Of a DNA stretch of 9,190 nucleotides, positions 1-5,633 are shown in pieces (within the stretch, counting starts at the first letter, position 1; each line of letters begins with the position of its first letter). The stretch covers positions 1 to 9,190 of the forward strand of contig SOKM01000301.1 in assembly GCA_004375785.1 (NCBI GenBank), in the 5' to 3' direction. The position numbers and the translations under genes are program-made. The notes beneath the pieces were generated by a model. That model saw only the letters and a list, made by a program, of their open reading frames with translations. It was not told where the DNA came from and did not search any database. The stretch comes from Candidatus Cloacimonadota bacterium. GTDB lineage: Bacteria > Hydrothermota > E44-bin80.

Positions 1-6
1 AGGAGG
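1..6 (+). promoter_or_regulatory. Shine-Dalgarno site of rpiB
   Basis: A perfect AGGAGG starts at the first base of the window. Two GTG codons follow in tandem at 8 and 11. The spacer is 1 nt to the first and 4 nt to the second, which favours 11 as the start. The promoter lies outside the window. Confidence 0.75.
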
Positions 7-10
7 TGTG

Positions 11-448
11 GTGAAGATAGGAATAGGTGCTGACCACAGGGGATTCAAAACAAAAGAGTTTTTAAAGGTTTACCTGATGAAAGAGGGTTTCAGGATAAAA
101 GATTTTGGAACGGATAACGATGTTTCCGTTGATTATCCTGATATTGCCTATCCTCTCGCTTTGGAAGTTTCGAACCATAGGCTAACAAGAGGGATTCTTA
201 TATGCGGTTCAGGAATTGGAATGTGTATTACTGCAAATAAGGTAAAGGGTGCATATGCCGCACTCTGTATGAATGAGAAAATGGCTCGTATGGCAAGGAA
301 TCACAATAATGCAAATATATTGACACTCGGTGCTTCGCTCCTTAGCAAGTCAAAGATCAAGAGAATTGTCGATATATGGCTTTCTGAAGGTTTTGAGGGA
401 GGAAGACATAGAAGAAGGTTTAATAAGTTAAAGAAGGGAGAGAAGTGA
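11..448 (+). CDS. rpiB: Ribose-5-phosphate isomerase B (RpiB/LacAB family)
   Basis: This cytoplasmic enzyme interconverts ribose 5-phosphate and ribulose 5-phosphate in the non-oxidative pentose phosphate pathway. The 145-aa length is normal for RpiB. Numbering from GTG 11, the sequence shows the N-terminal GADHRG motif (residues 6-11), DYPD (41-44), the substrate loop ICGSGIGM (64-71) with the expected catalytic Cys65, NKVKG (76-80), the ARNHNNAN segment containing His98, and a C-terminal FEGGRH motif that helps bind phosphate in the family. Start 11 is preferred over GTG 8 because of the spacing to AGGAGG. The stop is separated by one base from the next ATG, so it is probably co-transcribed with the small lipoprotein gene. 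LacA/LacB galactose-6-phosphate isomerases are relatives, but the motifs and the absence of lac genes favour RpiB. Confidence 0.93.
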   Translation: MKIGIGADHRGFKTKEFLKVYLMKEGFRIKDFGTDNDVSVDYPDIAYPLALEVSNHRLTRGILICGSGIGMCITANKVKGAYAALCMNEKMARMARNHNNANILTLGASLLSKSKIKRIVDIWLSEGFEGGRHRRRFNKLKKGEK

Positions 449-449
449 G

Positions 450-734
450 ATGAGAAGAATTATTATTCTATTATTACTTTTGGTAATTGCACTACCGCTG
501 GCGTGCACCAGATGTGAAATGAAATCAGCAGCAGAAAAGATAGAACTTCCGGATAAATTAAAAGTAACTAACGATTTAAAAAGAATCAGGGATGCGATTA
601 TTATTTACAGAACCCTGAATGAAGCCAATCCGTCTTCCATTGAAGACCTTGAGCTTGAGCTCTATTACCCTGATAAGTATATTTATGACTCAAAGAAAGG
701 GACAGTTAAAAGCACAATTTATCCCGATTATTAG
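450..734 (+). CDS. Small predicted lipoprotein/exported protein with a pseudopilin-like C-terminal segment
   Basis: I do not recognise this 94-aa protein as a named gene. The N-terminus is MRR followed by a hydrophobic stretch (about residues 4-18) and an A-C pair at 18-19, with a second Cys at 22. That suggests a signal peptide, possibly lipoprotein type, although P-L-A-C is an imperfect lipobox. After a charged linker, residues 41-94 read like the C-terminal half of a type II secretion GspG-like pseudopilin: an amphipathic helix (DLKRIRDAIIIYR), a PSSIEDL turn, then YIYDSKKGTVKS and a terminal YPDY. The classic prepilin N-terminus (G-F-T-L-x-E before a long helix) is absent, so it is unlikely to be an assembled pilin. 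The start ATG lies 1 nt after the rpiB stop with GGGAG about 9 nt upstream. A hairpin follows the stop directly. The pseudopilin resemblance is by eye only. Confidence 0.7.
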   Translation: MRRIIILLLLLVIALPLACTRCEMKSAAEKIELPDKLKVTNDLKRIRDAIIIYRTLNEANPSSIEDLELELYYPDKYIYDSKKGTVKSTIYPDY

Positions 735-760
735 GACATCCTGATAAAGAGAAGGATGTC
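735..760 (+). terminator. Perfect 8-bp hairpin after the small lipoprotein gene; possible weak terminator
   Basis: GACATCCT (735-742) pairs perfectly with AGGATGTC (753-760) around a 10-nt loop, beginning at the base after the stop codon. The sequence after it (TGATTAAATT) is A/T-rich but has no solid U-tract. This could be a weak or Rho-assisted terminator, or an RNA-stability hairpin that uncouples expression of the next gene. Confidence 0.4.
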
Positions 761-798
761 TGATTAAATTATGTCTGAACATAATACGAGGAGGGAAT

Positions 799-1443
799 AT
801 GAGATATAAAATACCTGCATTAGCACTTTTTCTTTTGTTAATATTTAATGTTTGCTCCGCGCGACCATATTTTGGTTTTGGAGTCGGTTATACAGTAAAA
901 AATATCTATACAGATATAGAAGGTTTTGTAGAAGATGAAAAAGGGGTTCCTCTCTTGGGTCTCGGGCTTGGTTATGGTTTTAACATAAGTATTATCAATC
1001 TTAATCTCGGAACAAATATGGATTTTTTCGGTATGGACCTCGTTAGAGGAAACAGGGAGATAACATTATTTGTTAAACCCTATGTCATTGCCTCTGTCCA
1101 ATTGAGGCTCAAGGAACTCTCTTTTTCTCCTCTTATTGGATATGGTGGAATCTATAAAAGGAGGTACATTAAAGAAAGCACCTACTTAAAAGGAGAAAAC
1201 CGTTATTTAAACCCTGCAAACTATGAGGGAAAGAATATTGAACTTCTTTTTGGAGGGATGATATCTTATAGTGATTGGTTTATACCTTTATTTTATTGTG
1301 TAAAGGACATAGCGGTATTTCATACTTTTACTTTACTTGTAAGAACGCCTGTAAGTGAACTAAATACGCCTTATCTAAATTTAACTTATACAGGTGGTGA
1401 AGAAACAAGAACTATATCACTCGGGTTGACATTTTACAGGTAG
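799..1443 (+). CDS. Predicted outer-membrane beta-barrel protein, function unknown
   Basis: The 214-aa product begins with a clear signal peptide: a basic start (MRYK), a hydrophobic core (about residues 7-17) and a probable cleavage after C-S-A at residue 21. The mature part is rich in Gly, Tyr and Phe. It alternates short amphipathic strands with polar turns, for example YFGFGVGY near residue 24 and GLGLGYGFNISI near residues 54-65. It ends in a strand (TISLGLTFYR) resembling an outer-membrane beta-signal, though the last residue is Arg and not Phe. Size and pattern suit an OmpA/OmpW-sized barrel of about 8 strands, but I cannot assign a family. AGGAGGG lies 3 nt before the ATG. The flanking genes also encode exported proteins, suggesting a shared envelope role; this is inference. 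Confidence 0.75.
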   Translation: MRYKIPALALFLLLIFNVCSARPYFGFGVGYTVKNIYTDIEGFVEDEKGVPLLGLGLGYGFNISIINLNLGTNMDFFGMDLVRGNREITLFVKPYVIASVQLRLKELSFSPLIGYGGIYKRRYIKESTYLKGENRYLNPANYEGKNIELLFGGMISYSDWFIPLFYCVKDIAVFHTFTLLVRTPVSELNTPYLNLTYTGGEETRTISLGLTFYR

Positions 1444-1470
1444 TTATTAAAAATTTAAAATGCAAAATGC

Positions 1471-1508
1471 TAAAGGTAGCCGCAGGCTTTAGCCTGCGTA
1501 AAGGTAGC
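1471..1508. repeat. GTAG-headed REP-like palindrome flanked by a 10-bp direct repeat
   Basis: A palindrome at 1481-1498 has CGCAGGC/GCCTGCG arms with a 4-nt TTTA loop (8 bp if the loop is counted as TT). It is flanked exactly by two copies of TAAAGGTAGC, at 1471-1480 and 1499-1508. GTAG (1476-1479) sits just 5' of the hairpin, the layout of REP elements recognised by REP-associated tyrosine transposases. Another direct repeat, AAAATGC twice in tandem, precedes it at 1457-1470. The palindrome is much more GC-rich than its surroundings. Confidence 0.75.
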
Positions 1509-1538
1509 GTATTTAACCTAAATTCTAAAGGAGATGGG

Positions 1539-2453
1539 ATGAAAAAAATAGTTATGTTTATGCTGGTTGTCCTCTATCTCTCCGGATGTGCAAATATTCC
1601 AAAGAAGTTTCTTCCGCCAATCTATGAGAAAAGATACCCTTTGATTGCAGGCGTCCAGACATCGAGAGATATTGCACATACCAGGATTGATTCCATGCTT
1701 GTAGATATTATTGCAAAGAGCGAACTTACCTCAGGTGTTCTCAATGAACCATTTGATAAAGAAATGGTCGATATTGTAATTGAGGTAATAGATTTTTCAC
1801 TCAGCAAAAAGGAAGGAGGAGAGATTCAGGGGAGGTTATCCCTTGACATTCTTACTCCAGATGGTAACCCGATGAAGACCTTTAATGCTGAAGCAATTAG
1901 TAAGGAAACAGAATTTTTATTATTTGACCTTCTTACAATTGCACTTGATAAGATGGCTTTTTATCTTGAAGAGGTAACAATTGAACCACATCATAAAATT
2001 TTCAAGGAAAAGAAAGTGGCAACTTCCGATATCACTTTACATTTCCCAACACTGACAGATTTTCGTAGGAAAACCATCCTGGTAAAAACAGCGATACAAG
2101 GCAATGTTCCACCGAAAGAGGTAAAAATTGTATTGAACGAAAAGAATCAGGTAATTGAAGTGCCTTTTCACTCTCAGGAACTCTATTTTGAACATTTGAA
2201 AAATATTGACGCTCAAAAAGAATGGTTATACAGCGGTAATGTAAATAGCAAAAATTTATCATTTAATACTTTAATAGAGTATAGCATACTATCCAGTGAC
2301 ATTATGGGGAATGAAGATATTCTTAAAAAAGGAGAGTTGCATACAATCTCAAAAGGGCTGTTTCGTTTAAAGCAGGCTGAGGTTCTGGCTCATGGCACGA
2401 TTATTACCACTGCTGGTGGGCTTGTTGTTATGATGCTCTTATACTCTCTATGA
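1539..2453 (+). CDS. Predicted lipoprotein of unknown function with a C-terminal hydrophobic tail
   Basis: This 304-aa protein carries a textbook lipoprotein signal: MKK, a hydrophobic core, then the lipobox L-S-G-C with acylated Cys17. Residues about 40-155 look like an alpha/beta domain (alternating strands such as DIVIEVIDFSL and GRLSLDILTP, then a long helix). Residues about 165-285 are mostly predicted beta, possibly Ig-like. The last 20 residues contain a hydrophobic segment (ITTAGGLVVMMLLYSL) that could be a second membrane anchor. The start at 1539 is chosen because AAAGGAG (1527-1533) lies 5 nt upstream and the signal peptide begins there. The frame is open back to 1467, but that extension would translate the REP-like palindrome. 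I do not recognise the family. The location suggests a role beside the predicted beta-barrel encoded upstream. Confidence 0.8.
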   Translation: MKKIVMFMLVVLYLSGCANIPKKFLPPIYEKRYPLIAGVQTSRDIAHTRIDSMLVDIIAKSELTSGVLNEPFDKEMVDIVIEVIDFSLSKKEGGEIQGRLSLDILTPDGNPMKTFNAEAISKETEFLLFDLLTIALDKMAFYLEEVTIEPHHKIFKEKKVATSDITLHFPTLTDFRRKTILVKTAIQGNVPPKEVKIVLNEKNQVIEVPFHSQELYFEHLKNIDAQKEWLYSGNVNSKNLSFNTLIEYSILSSDIMGNEDILKKGELHTISKGLFRLKQAEVLAHGTIITTAGGLVVMMLLYSL

Positions 2454-2474
2454 TTAATCCAAGTAAAACATAAT

Positions 2475-2544
2475 GTAGGAGCAGGTTTCACCTGCGATAA
2501 TATATAAAACCAGTAAATATTCGCAACCAGGAGATTGCTCCTAC
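2475..2544. repeat. Inverted pair of GTAG-headed REP-like units (BIME-like) between convergent genes
   Basis: Two units face each other. The left unit starts GTAGGAGCA (2475-2483) and contains a 6-bp hairpin GCAGGT-TTC-ACCTGC (2481-2495) followed by GA. The right unit, read on the minus strand, starts GTAGGAGCA (2544-2536) and ends TTGCGA (2525-2520). The outer 9 bp are perfect inverted repeats, and TGCGA/TCGCA (2493-2497 and 2520-2524) also pair. The element lies between the stops of the plus-strand lipoprotein gene (2453) and the minus-strand small gene (2565), so its RNA could act as a bidirectional transcript end. No transposase gene is present in this window. Confidence 0.8.
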
Positions 2545-2564
2545 CGATACATAATCTGAGTTGA

Positions 2565-2795
2565 TTATAATGCGTTGATGTTTTCCTTAACCCAGTTCCA
2601 ATCAATATTTCCTTCGCCTGAAGTCAAAAGAAAAAAACTAAAAAACTTTATTTTCAACCACTCGTTAAGGTCATCATCTAAATATTGACAGAATGCTTCA
2701 ACAATGTCTTCGAGCTCGATGTCCTCAGGTAGTTCGATTCTTTTTTCTTTAAACATCATTTCCACAAAGGTTTCTAACTGGGCTCTGTTTAACAT
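2565..2795 (-). CDS. Small acidic protein of unknown function
   Basis: The 76-aa product has 17 Asp/Glu against 7 Arg/Lys. Residues 5-18 look like an amphipathic helix (AQLETFVEMMFKEK). The acidic segment IELPEDIELEDIVEAF follows, then a Y-L-D-D-D-L-N-E-W stretch and a hydrophobic run KFFSFFLL near 50-57 that is too short for a confident membrane span. The C-terminus has W-N-W (66-68). There is one Cys (36). I do not recognise the family. That it is a real gene is supported by AAGGAGGT 7 nt before ATG 2795 and by a promoter with a perfect TTGACA -35 box just upstream. A TTG at 2801 is in frame but only 1 nt from the SD, so it is rejected as the start. The gene is monocistronic, divergent from mreB, and ends facing the REP-like pair. 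Confidence 0.72.
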   Translation of the reverse strand: MLNRAQLETFVEMMFKEKRIELPEDIELEDIVEAFCQYLDDDLNEWLKIKFFSFFLLTSGEGNIDWNWVKENINAL

Positions 2796-2802
2796 ATACA
2801 AG

Positions 2803-2810
2803 ACCTCCTT
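2803..2810 (-). promoter_or_regulatory. Shine-Dalgarno of the small acidic gene
   Basis: On the minus strand this reads AAGGAGGT, a full anti-SD match, with a 7-nt spacer to ATG 2795. It fixes the start and is one of the best SD sites in the window. Confidence 0.8.
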
Positions 2811-2824
2811 CTTTTACCAATCCT

Positions 2825-2853
2825 TAAATAACAGATTTTTCTTATACTGTCAA
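2825..2853 (-). promoter_or_regulatory. Sigma70-type promoter of the small acidic gene
   Basis: On the minus strand a perfect TTGACA (-35, 2853-2848) is followed by a 17-bp spacer and TATTTA (-10, 2830-2825), a poor match to TATAAT. Initiation about 7 nt further on would give a very short leader containing just the SD site. The -35 box and the gene position support it; the -10 is the weak part. Confidence 0.6.
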
Positions 2854-2999
2854 GAAAAAAGAAAAAAAATAATCAAAAAAGATTGCTCTGGTTCGCTTAA
2901 ACAGTAGTAGTGTTAAAGCATCAGTAAGGAACTAAAAATTCCAAGCGATGTAAATTTTAAACGAGAATCTGTGTAATCTTATTAAAACCTGAGTAATCA
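2854..2999. other. Upstream half of the divergent intergenic region; no gene seen
   Basis: This is part of the 367-bp gap between the small acidic gene and mreB. It is A-rich near 2854-2880. It contains a small GGAA/TTCC inverted repeat around 2927-2941 and two similar words, TGTGTAATCTT and TGAGTAATCAG (about 2970-3000). No convincing open frame with an SD site is seen on either strand. It may carry regulator sites, but none is recognised. Confidence 0.5.
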
Positions 3000-3027
3000 G
3001 AGTTCTCAAAGCAGTTTCAGAGAACTC
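3000..3027 (+). terminator. Strong stem-loop just upstream of the mreB promoter, followed by an AT-rich tract
   Basis: GAGTTCTC (3000-3007) pairs perfectly with GAGAACTC (3020-3027). Inside, AAA (3008-3010) can pair with TTT (3015-3017) around a GCAG loop, leaving a 2-nt bulge. ATATTTTTATT follows. In RNA this looks like an intrinsic terminator that could shield the mre promoter from read-through. As DNA, the 8-bp inverted repeat ends 9 bp before the -35 box and could instead be an operator. The sequence does not decide between these. Confidence 0.45.
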
Positions 3028-3036
3028 ATATTTTTA

Positions 3037-3065
3037 TTGACAAATTTCTTTTTATTGTGTATATA
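3037..3065 (+). promoter_or_regulatory. Sigma70-type promoter of the mreBCD-mrdA operon
   Basis: A perfect TTGACA (3037-3042), a 17-bp spacer and TATATA (3060-3065) lie in the correct orientation about 100 bp before mreB. A TATATT at 3062 with a 19-bp spacer is a second -10 candidate. Transcription would start near 3072 and give a leader of about 90 nt. No comparable promoter is obvious between the genes downstream, which fits a single operon. Confidence 0.75.
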
Positions 3066-3086
3066 TTATTAAGAATATTAAGTTGA

Positions 3087-3115
3087 GTCTATGATTCAGA
3101 CATTAGACCATAGAC
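3087..3115 (+). promoter_or_regulatory. Stem-loop in the mreB mRNA leader
   Basis: GTCTATG (3087-3093) is the exact reverse complement of CATAGAC (3109-3115), giving a 7-bp stem with a 15-nt loop about 40 nt before the SD site. The loop repeats related words (TTCAGAC, TTAGAC), so this may be a degenerate repeat and not a regulator. It matches no riboswitch class that I know. Confidence 0.35.
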
Positions 3116-3162
3116 AGAAAAGCAAAAATTGGCTGTGTGTCTCAGGAGTATAAGGAGGGTTA

Positions 3163-4209
3163 ATGAGATTTAGAATCTTTAGAAAATTATTTTCAGGATT
3201 GATAAGCAACAATGTTGCTATTGATTTAGGAACATCAAGTACACTTATATATATTGAAGATCAGGGTATTGTTCTCAATGAGCCATCAGTAGTTGCAATG
3301 GATTCAAGAACTGGAAGATGTATTGCAGTGGGAAAAGAAGCTCAAAAAATGCTTGGCAGAACACCACCGAATATAAAAGCGGCAAGACCGATGAAGGATG
3401 GAGTAATTGCAGATTTTGAAATGGTTGAAGAGATGCTCAGATCTTTTATAAGAATGACGATGAAAAAGAGACTTTTAATGAGACCGAGAGCAATTGTTTG
3501 TGTTCCATCTGGAATCACTGCTGTCGAGATGAGAGCGGTTCGTGATTCTGTTGAACATGCAGGTGCCAGAGAGGTTTATTTAGTTGCTGAACCTGTTGCA
3601 GCAGCTGTTGGTGTTGGACTTCCAGTTAATAATCCCTCTGGGAATATGGTTATTGATATTGGAGGAGGCACAACGGAGATTGCCTTAATTGCGCTATCAG
3701 GAATTGTATCAAGTAGTTCAATCAGAGTAGGCGGTGATGAAATGGATGAAGCAATCCTTCAATATATCAAGAAAAAATATAATCTTCTTATTGGCGAACG
3801 GTCAGCCGAGAATATAAAGATTCAGATTGGCTCATCTTTCCCCCTTGATGAAGAAAAAAAGATGGAAGTGAGAGGTAACGACCTCGTCAGAGGGATTCCT
3901 AAAACAATAAAAGTGACTTCATCAGAAATAAGGGTCGCACTCCAGGAACCTATAAGTATGATTTTTGCAGCCGTGAGGCAGGCACTTGAGAGTACACCTC
4001 CAGAACTTGCTTCTGATATTGTAGATGAGGGTATAGTGATGACTGGCGGAGGTTCACTCCTGAGAGGGTTGGATGCAGCACTGAAAGAAGAAACAAACCT
4101 TTTCATAAAAGTTGCTGATAATCCAATTGAATGTGTTGTTAAAGGTGCCGGGAAGATTGTGGAGAATCTAAAAGATTATGAGGATGTGTTGATAACAAGT
4201 AGGGAATAA
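3163..4209 (+). CDS. mreB: Rod-shape-determining actin homologue MreB
   Basis: MreB is a bacterial actin that polymerises with ATP on the inner face of the cytoplasmic membrane and positions the elongation machinery. The 348-aa length is typical. Residues 1-14 (MRFRIFRKLFSGLI) form a likely amphipathic membrane-binding helix, as in many Gram-negative MreBs. The actin-fold signatures are in order: phosphate-1 AIDLGTSST (19-27), GIVLNEPSVVA (35-45), the VAEPVAAAVG segment with Glu143 (141-150), phosphate-2 DIGGGTTE (165-172) and the adenosine motif MTGGGSLLRG (293-302). Phosphate-1 has SS where many relatives have AN, a mild variation. AGGAGG at 3153-3158 lies 4 nt before the ATG, and a strong promoter lies at 3037-3065. 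The stop overlaps the mreC start by one base (TAATG), implying translational coupling. Confidence 0.97.
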   Translation: MRFRIFRKLFSGLISNNVAIDLGTSSTLIYIEDQGIVLNEPSVVAMDSRTGRCIAVGKEAQKMLGRTPPNIKAARPMKDGVIADFEMVEEMLRSFIRMTMKKRLLMRPRAIVCVPSGITAVEMRAVRDSVEHAGAREVYLVAEPVAAAVGVGLPVNNPSGNMVIDIGGGTTEIALIALSGIVSSSSIRVGGDEMDEAILQYIKKKYNLLIGERSAENIKIQIGSSFPLDEEKKMEVRGNDLVRGIPKTIKVTSSEIRVALQEPISMIFAAVRQALESTPPELASDIVDEGIVMTGGGSLLRGLDAALKEETNLFIKVADNPIECVVKGAGKIVENLKDYEDVLITSRE

Positions 4210-5129
4210 TGCTTGAGAGTTCAAAAAAAAACTACTTAAAAAATTTCAATTTTTGGACTTTTGTTATTTTATTAATTTTGTCTATTTTATCTTATACTTT
4301 CAAAGGAAATCTGAGAATGGATGTTGTCCAAGGGATAAGTTCGATTATACTTTATCCTGTTGAGAAGACTATTACATTTACAAAAAATATCTTTTATGTT
4401 TACAGAAAGAATATAGAATTGAGTAGGGAGATTGCTACCATTTCTCTTGAGATACAAAGGTGTGCAAATATAAAGAAAGAAAACAGAATTCTAAGGGAAC
4501 TTTACGGATATAAACCTATGAATGACTTTTATCTTATCCCTTGTGAAATTATTGGAAAGAGTCCGGGTTTACATAATAGATCAATTATTATAGATGGAGG
4601 ATTAGAAGACGGAATAGAGAAGAATATGCCTGTTGTATCAACGAGAGGTTTAGTAGGGAAAATTATTGAGACAACACAGAAAACGAGTGAGTTATTAACT
4701 CTTTATAATAGAAATTCTTTTATTAGTGCTGTTGATTTGAGGAGCAGGGTTCAGGGCATAGTTAATTGGCAGGGTGGAAGATTCTTAATTTTAGAAGATG
4801 TTCCATTGCATTCGGATATAAAGGTTGAAGATACACTTTTAACTTCAGGAATGGGAGGTGTCTTCCCGAAAGGAATTTTTATTGGAAAAGTAATAAAAGT
4901 AGAAGAAAGCCCCAAAGAAATAGTCATGAAAATTGGGATTGAACCATTTGTTAATTTCTCTTTACTTGAAGATGTTTTTGTTTTAACTGAAAGTATGACA
5001 TCACCACTTATGGAGATTATCACTCCAGATACATCAAATGCAATTATGGTTCAGCTTGATATATTTGAAACTATTAAGAACCCACAAAACTTTGGTTCAT
5101 CATTACTCAATAACTTAATGACCCAATAA
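4209..5129 (+). CDS. mreC: Rod-shape-determining protein MreC
   Basis: MreC is a bitopic inner-membrane protein whose periplasmic part activates PBP2 and links it to the MreB-MreD complex. The 306-aa product has a short cytoplasmic N-terminus, one membrane segment (about 14-30), a coiled-coil helix (about 60-98, with heptad-like K/E and I/L spacing) and the beta-rich MreC domain (about 107-260). Family marks include the RSIIIDGG strand (124-131), TRGLVGKI (145-152), VQGIVNWQGG (181-190) and TSGMGGVFPKGIFIGKV (212-228). Residues 261-306 are a polar tail, probably disordered. The ATG overlaps the mreB stop by one base, with AGGG 4 nt upstream. Confidence 0.95.
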   Translation: MLESSKKNYLKNFNFWTFVILLILSILSYTFKGNLRMDVVQGISSIILYPVEKTITFTKNIFYVYRKNIELSREIATISLEIQRCANIKKENRILRELYGYKPMNDFYLIPCEIIGKSPGLHNRSIIIDGGLEDGIEKNMPVVSTRGLVGKIIETTQKTSELLTLYNRNSFISAVDLRSRVQGIVNWQGGRFLILEDVPLHSDIKVEDTLLTSGMGGVFPKGIFIGKVIKVEESPKEIVMKIGIEPFVNFSLLEDVFVLTESMTSPLMEIITPDTSNAIMVQLDIFETIKNPQNFGSSLLNNLMTQ

Positions 5130-5147
5130 CTAATAACTGATGCTCAT

Positions 5148-5633
5148 ATGAGAGTAACTCTGGTTTTTCTATTGATGTTTATATTTGTTGCATTACAAAT
5201 AAGTTTAAGTCCATTAATTTCAATTAAGGAAATAGCACCGAACTTAATTCTTATTTTTGTTTTTTTTATTGCTTTCTCTTTCGGCCAAACATACGGAATC
5301 TGGACAGGTTTCTTTTCAGGATTCCTGTGCGATACCTTTAATTCCACCTATTTTGGTCTTAATATGGCACTTTTTCTTATTATTGGTTTTATCATTGGTA
5401 CGTTAAAAGTAAAATTTTACAGAGATAATTTGTTTATTCAAGTTATAATATTTGCAATTACTTTATTACTTTATGAGATAATTTATACAATTCTCTTGTG
5501 GCAATTTTCAGTAGGGATATTCTTTGTAAATATACTAAGATATAGTATTCCGCAGGTTTTCTATTCAACGCTCATCAGTCTCTTTATTTTTTCATTGTTA
5601 AGGAAAATTCCACTTTTTGCTACGAACCATTGA
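5148..5633 (+). CDS. mreD: Rod-shape-determining membrane protein MreD
   Basis: This 161-aa polytopic inner-membrane protein belongs to the MreD family and completes the MreBCD module. About five to six hydrophobic segments are visible (near 3-22, 30-47, 52-62, 70-87, 96-117 and 136-154). The family pattern is clear in APNLILIFVFFIAFSFG (30-46), the GxxxG-rich YGIWTGFFSGFLCD (49-62) and STYFGLN (66-72). No SD site precedes ATG 5148; the 18-nt gap from mreC is A/T-rich. Translation may depend on ribosomes arriving from mreC. An out-of-frame ATG at 5140 leads to an immediate TGA that overlaps the true ATG, which could help re-initiation. The TGA stop overlaps the mrdA start. Confidence 0.92.
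   Translation: MRVTLVFLLMFIFVALQISLSPLISIKEIAPNLILIFVFFIAFSFGQTYGIWTGFFSGFLCDTFNSTYFGLNMALFLIIGFIIGTLKVKFYRDNLFIQVIIFAITLLLYEIIYTILLWQFSVGIFFVNILRYSIPQVFYSTLISLFIFSLLRKIPLFATNH

Noticed and set aside
1467..1538. N-terminal extension of the 304-aa lipoprotein back to ATG 1467
   Set aside because: The extension would translate the REP-like palindrome, lacks an SD site and would bury a perfect lipoprotein signal; ATG 1539 has AAAGGAG 5 nt upstream.
2475..2544. Complete insertion sequence or MITE with terminal inverted repeats
   Set aside because: At 70 bp with internal palindromic units headed by GTAG, and without evident target duplication, a REP pair fits better than a DDE-type MITE.
2796..2801. 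TTG start at 2801 for the small acidic gene
   Set aside because: It lies 1 nt from the SD; ATG 2795 has a 7-nt spacer.
2704..2907. Plus-strand 67-codon open frame
   Set aside because: It is antisense to the small acidic gene and its promoter, has low-complexity Ser-rich start and no SD.
3072..3162. Known riboswitch in the mreB leader
   Set aside because: The leader is about 90 nt with one simple hairpin and matches no riboswitch core that I recognise.
3822..4106. Minus-strand 94-codon frame inside mreB
   Set aside because: mreB is a strongly conserved gene here; the antisense frame is Ser/Pro-biased and has no SD.
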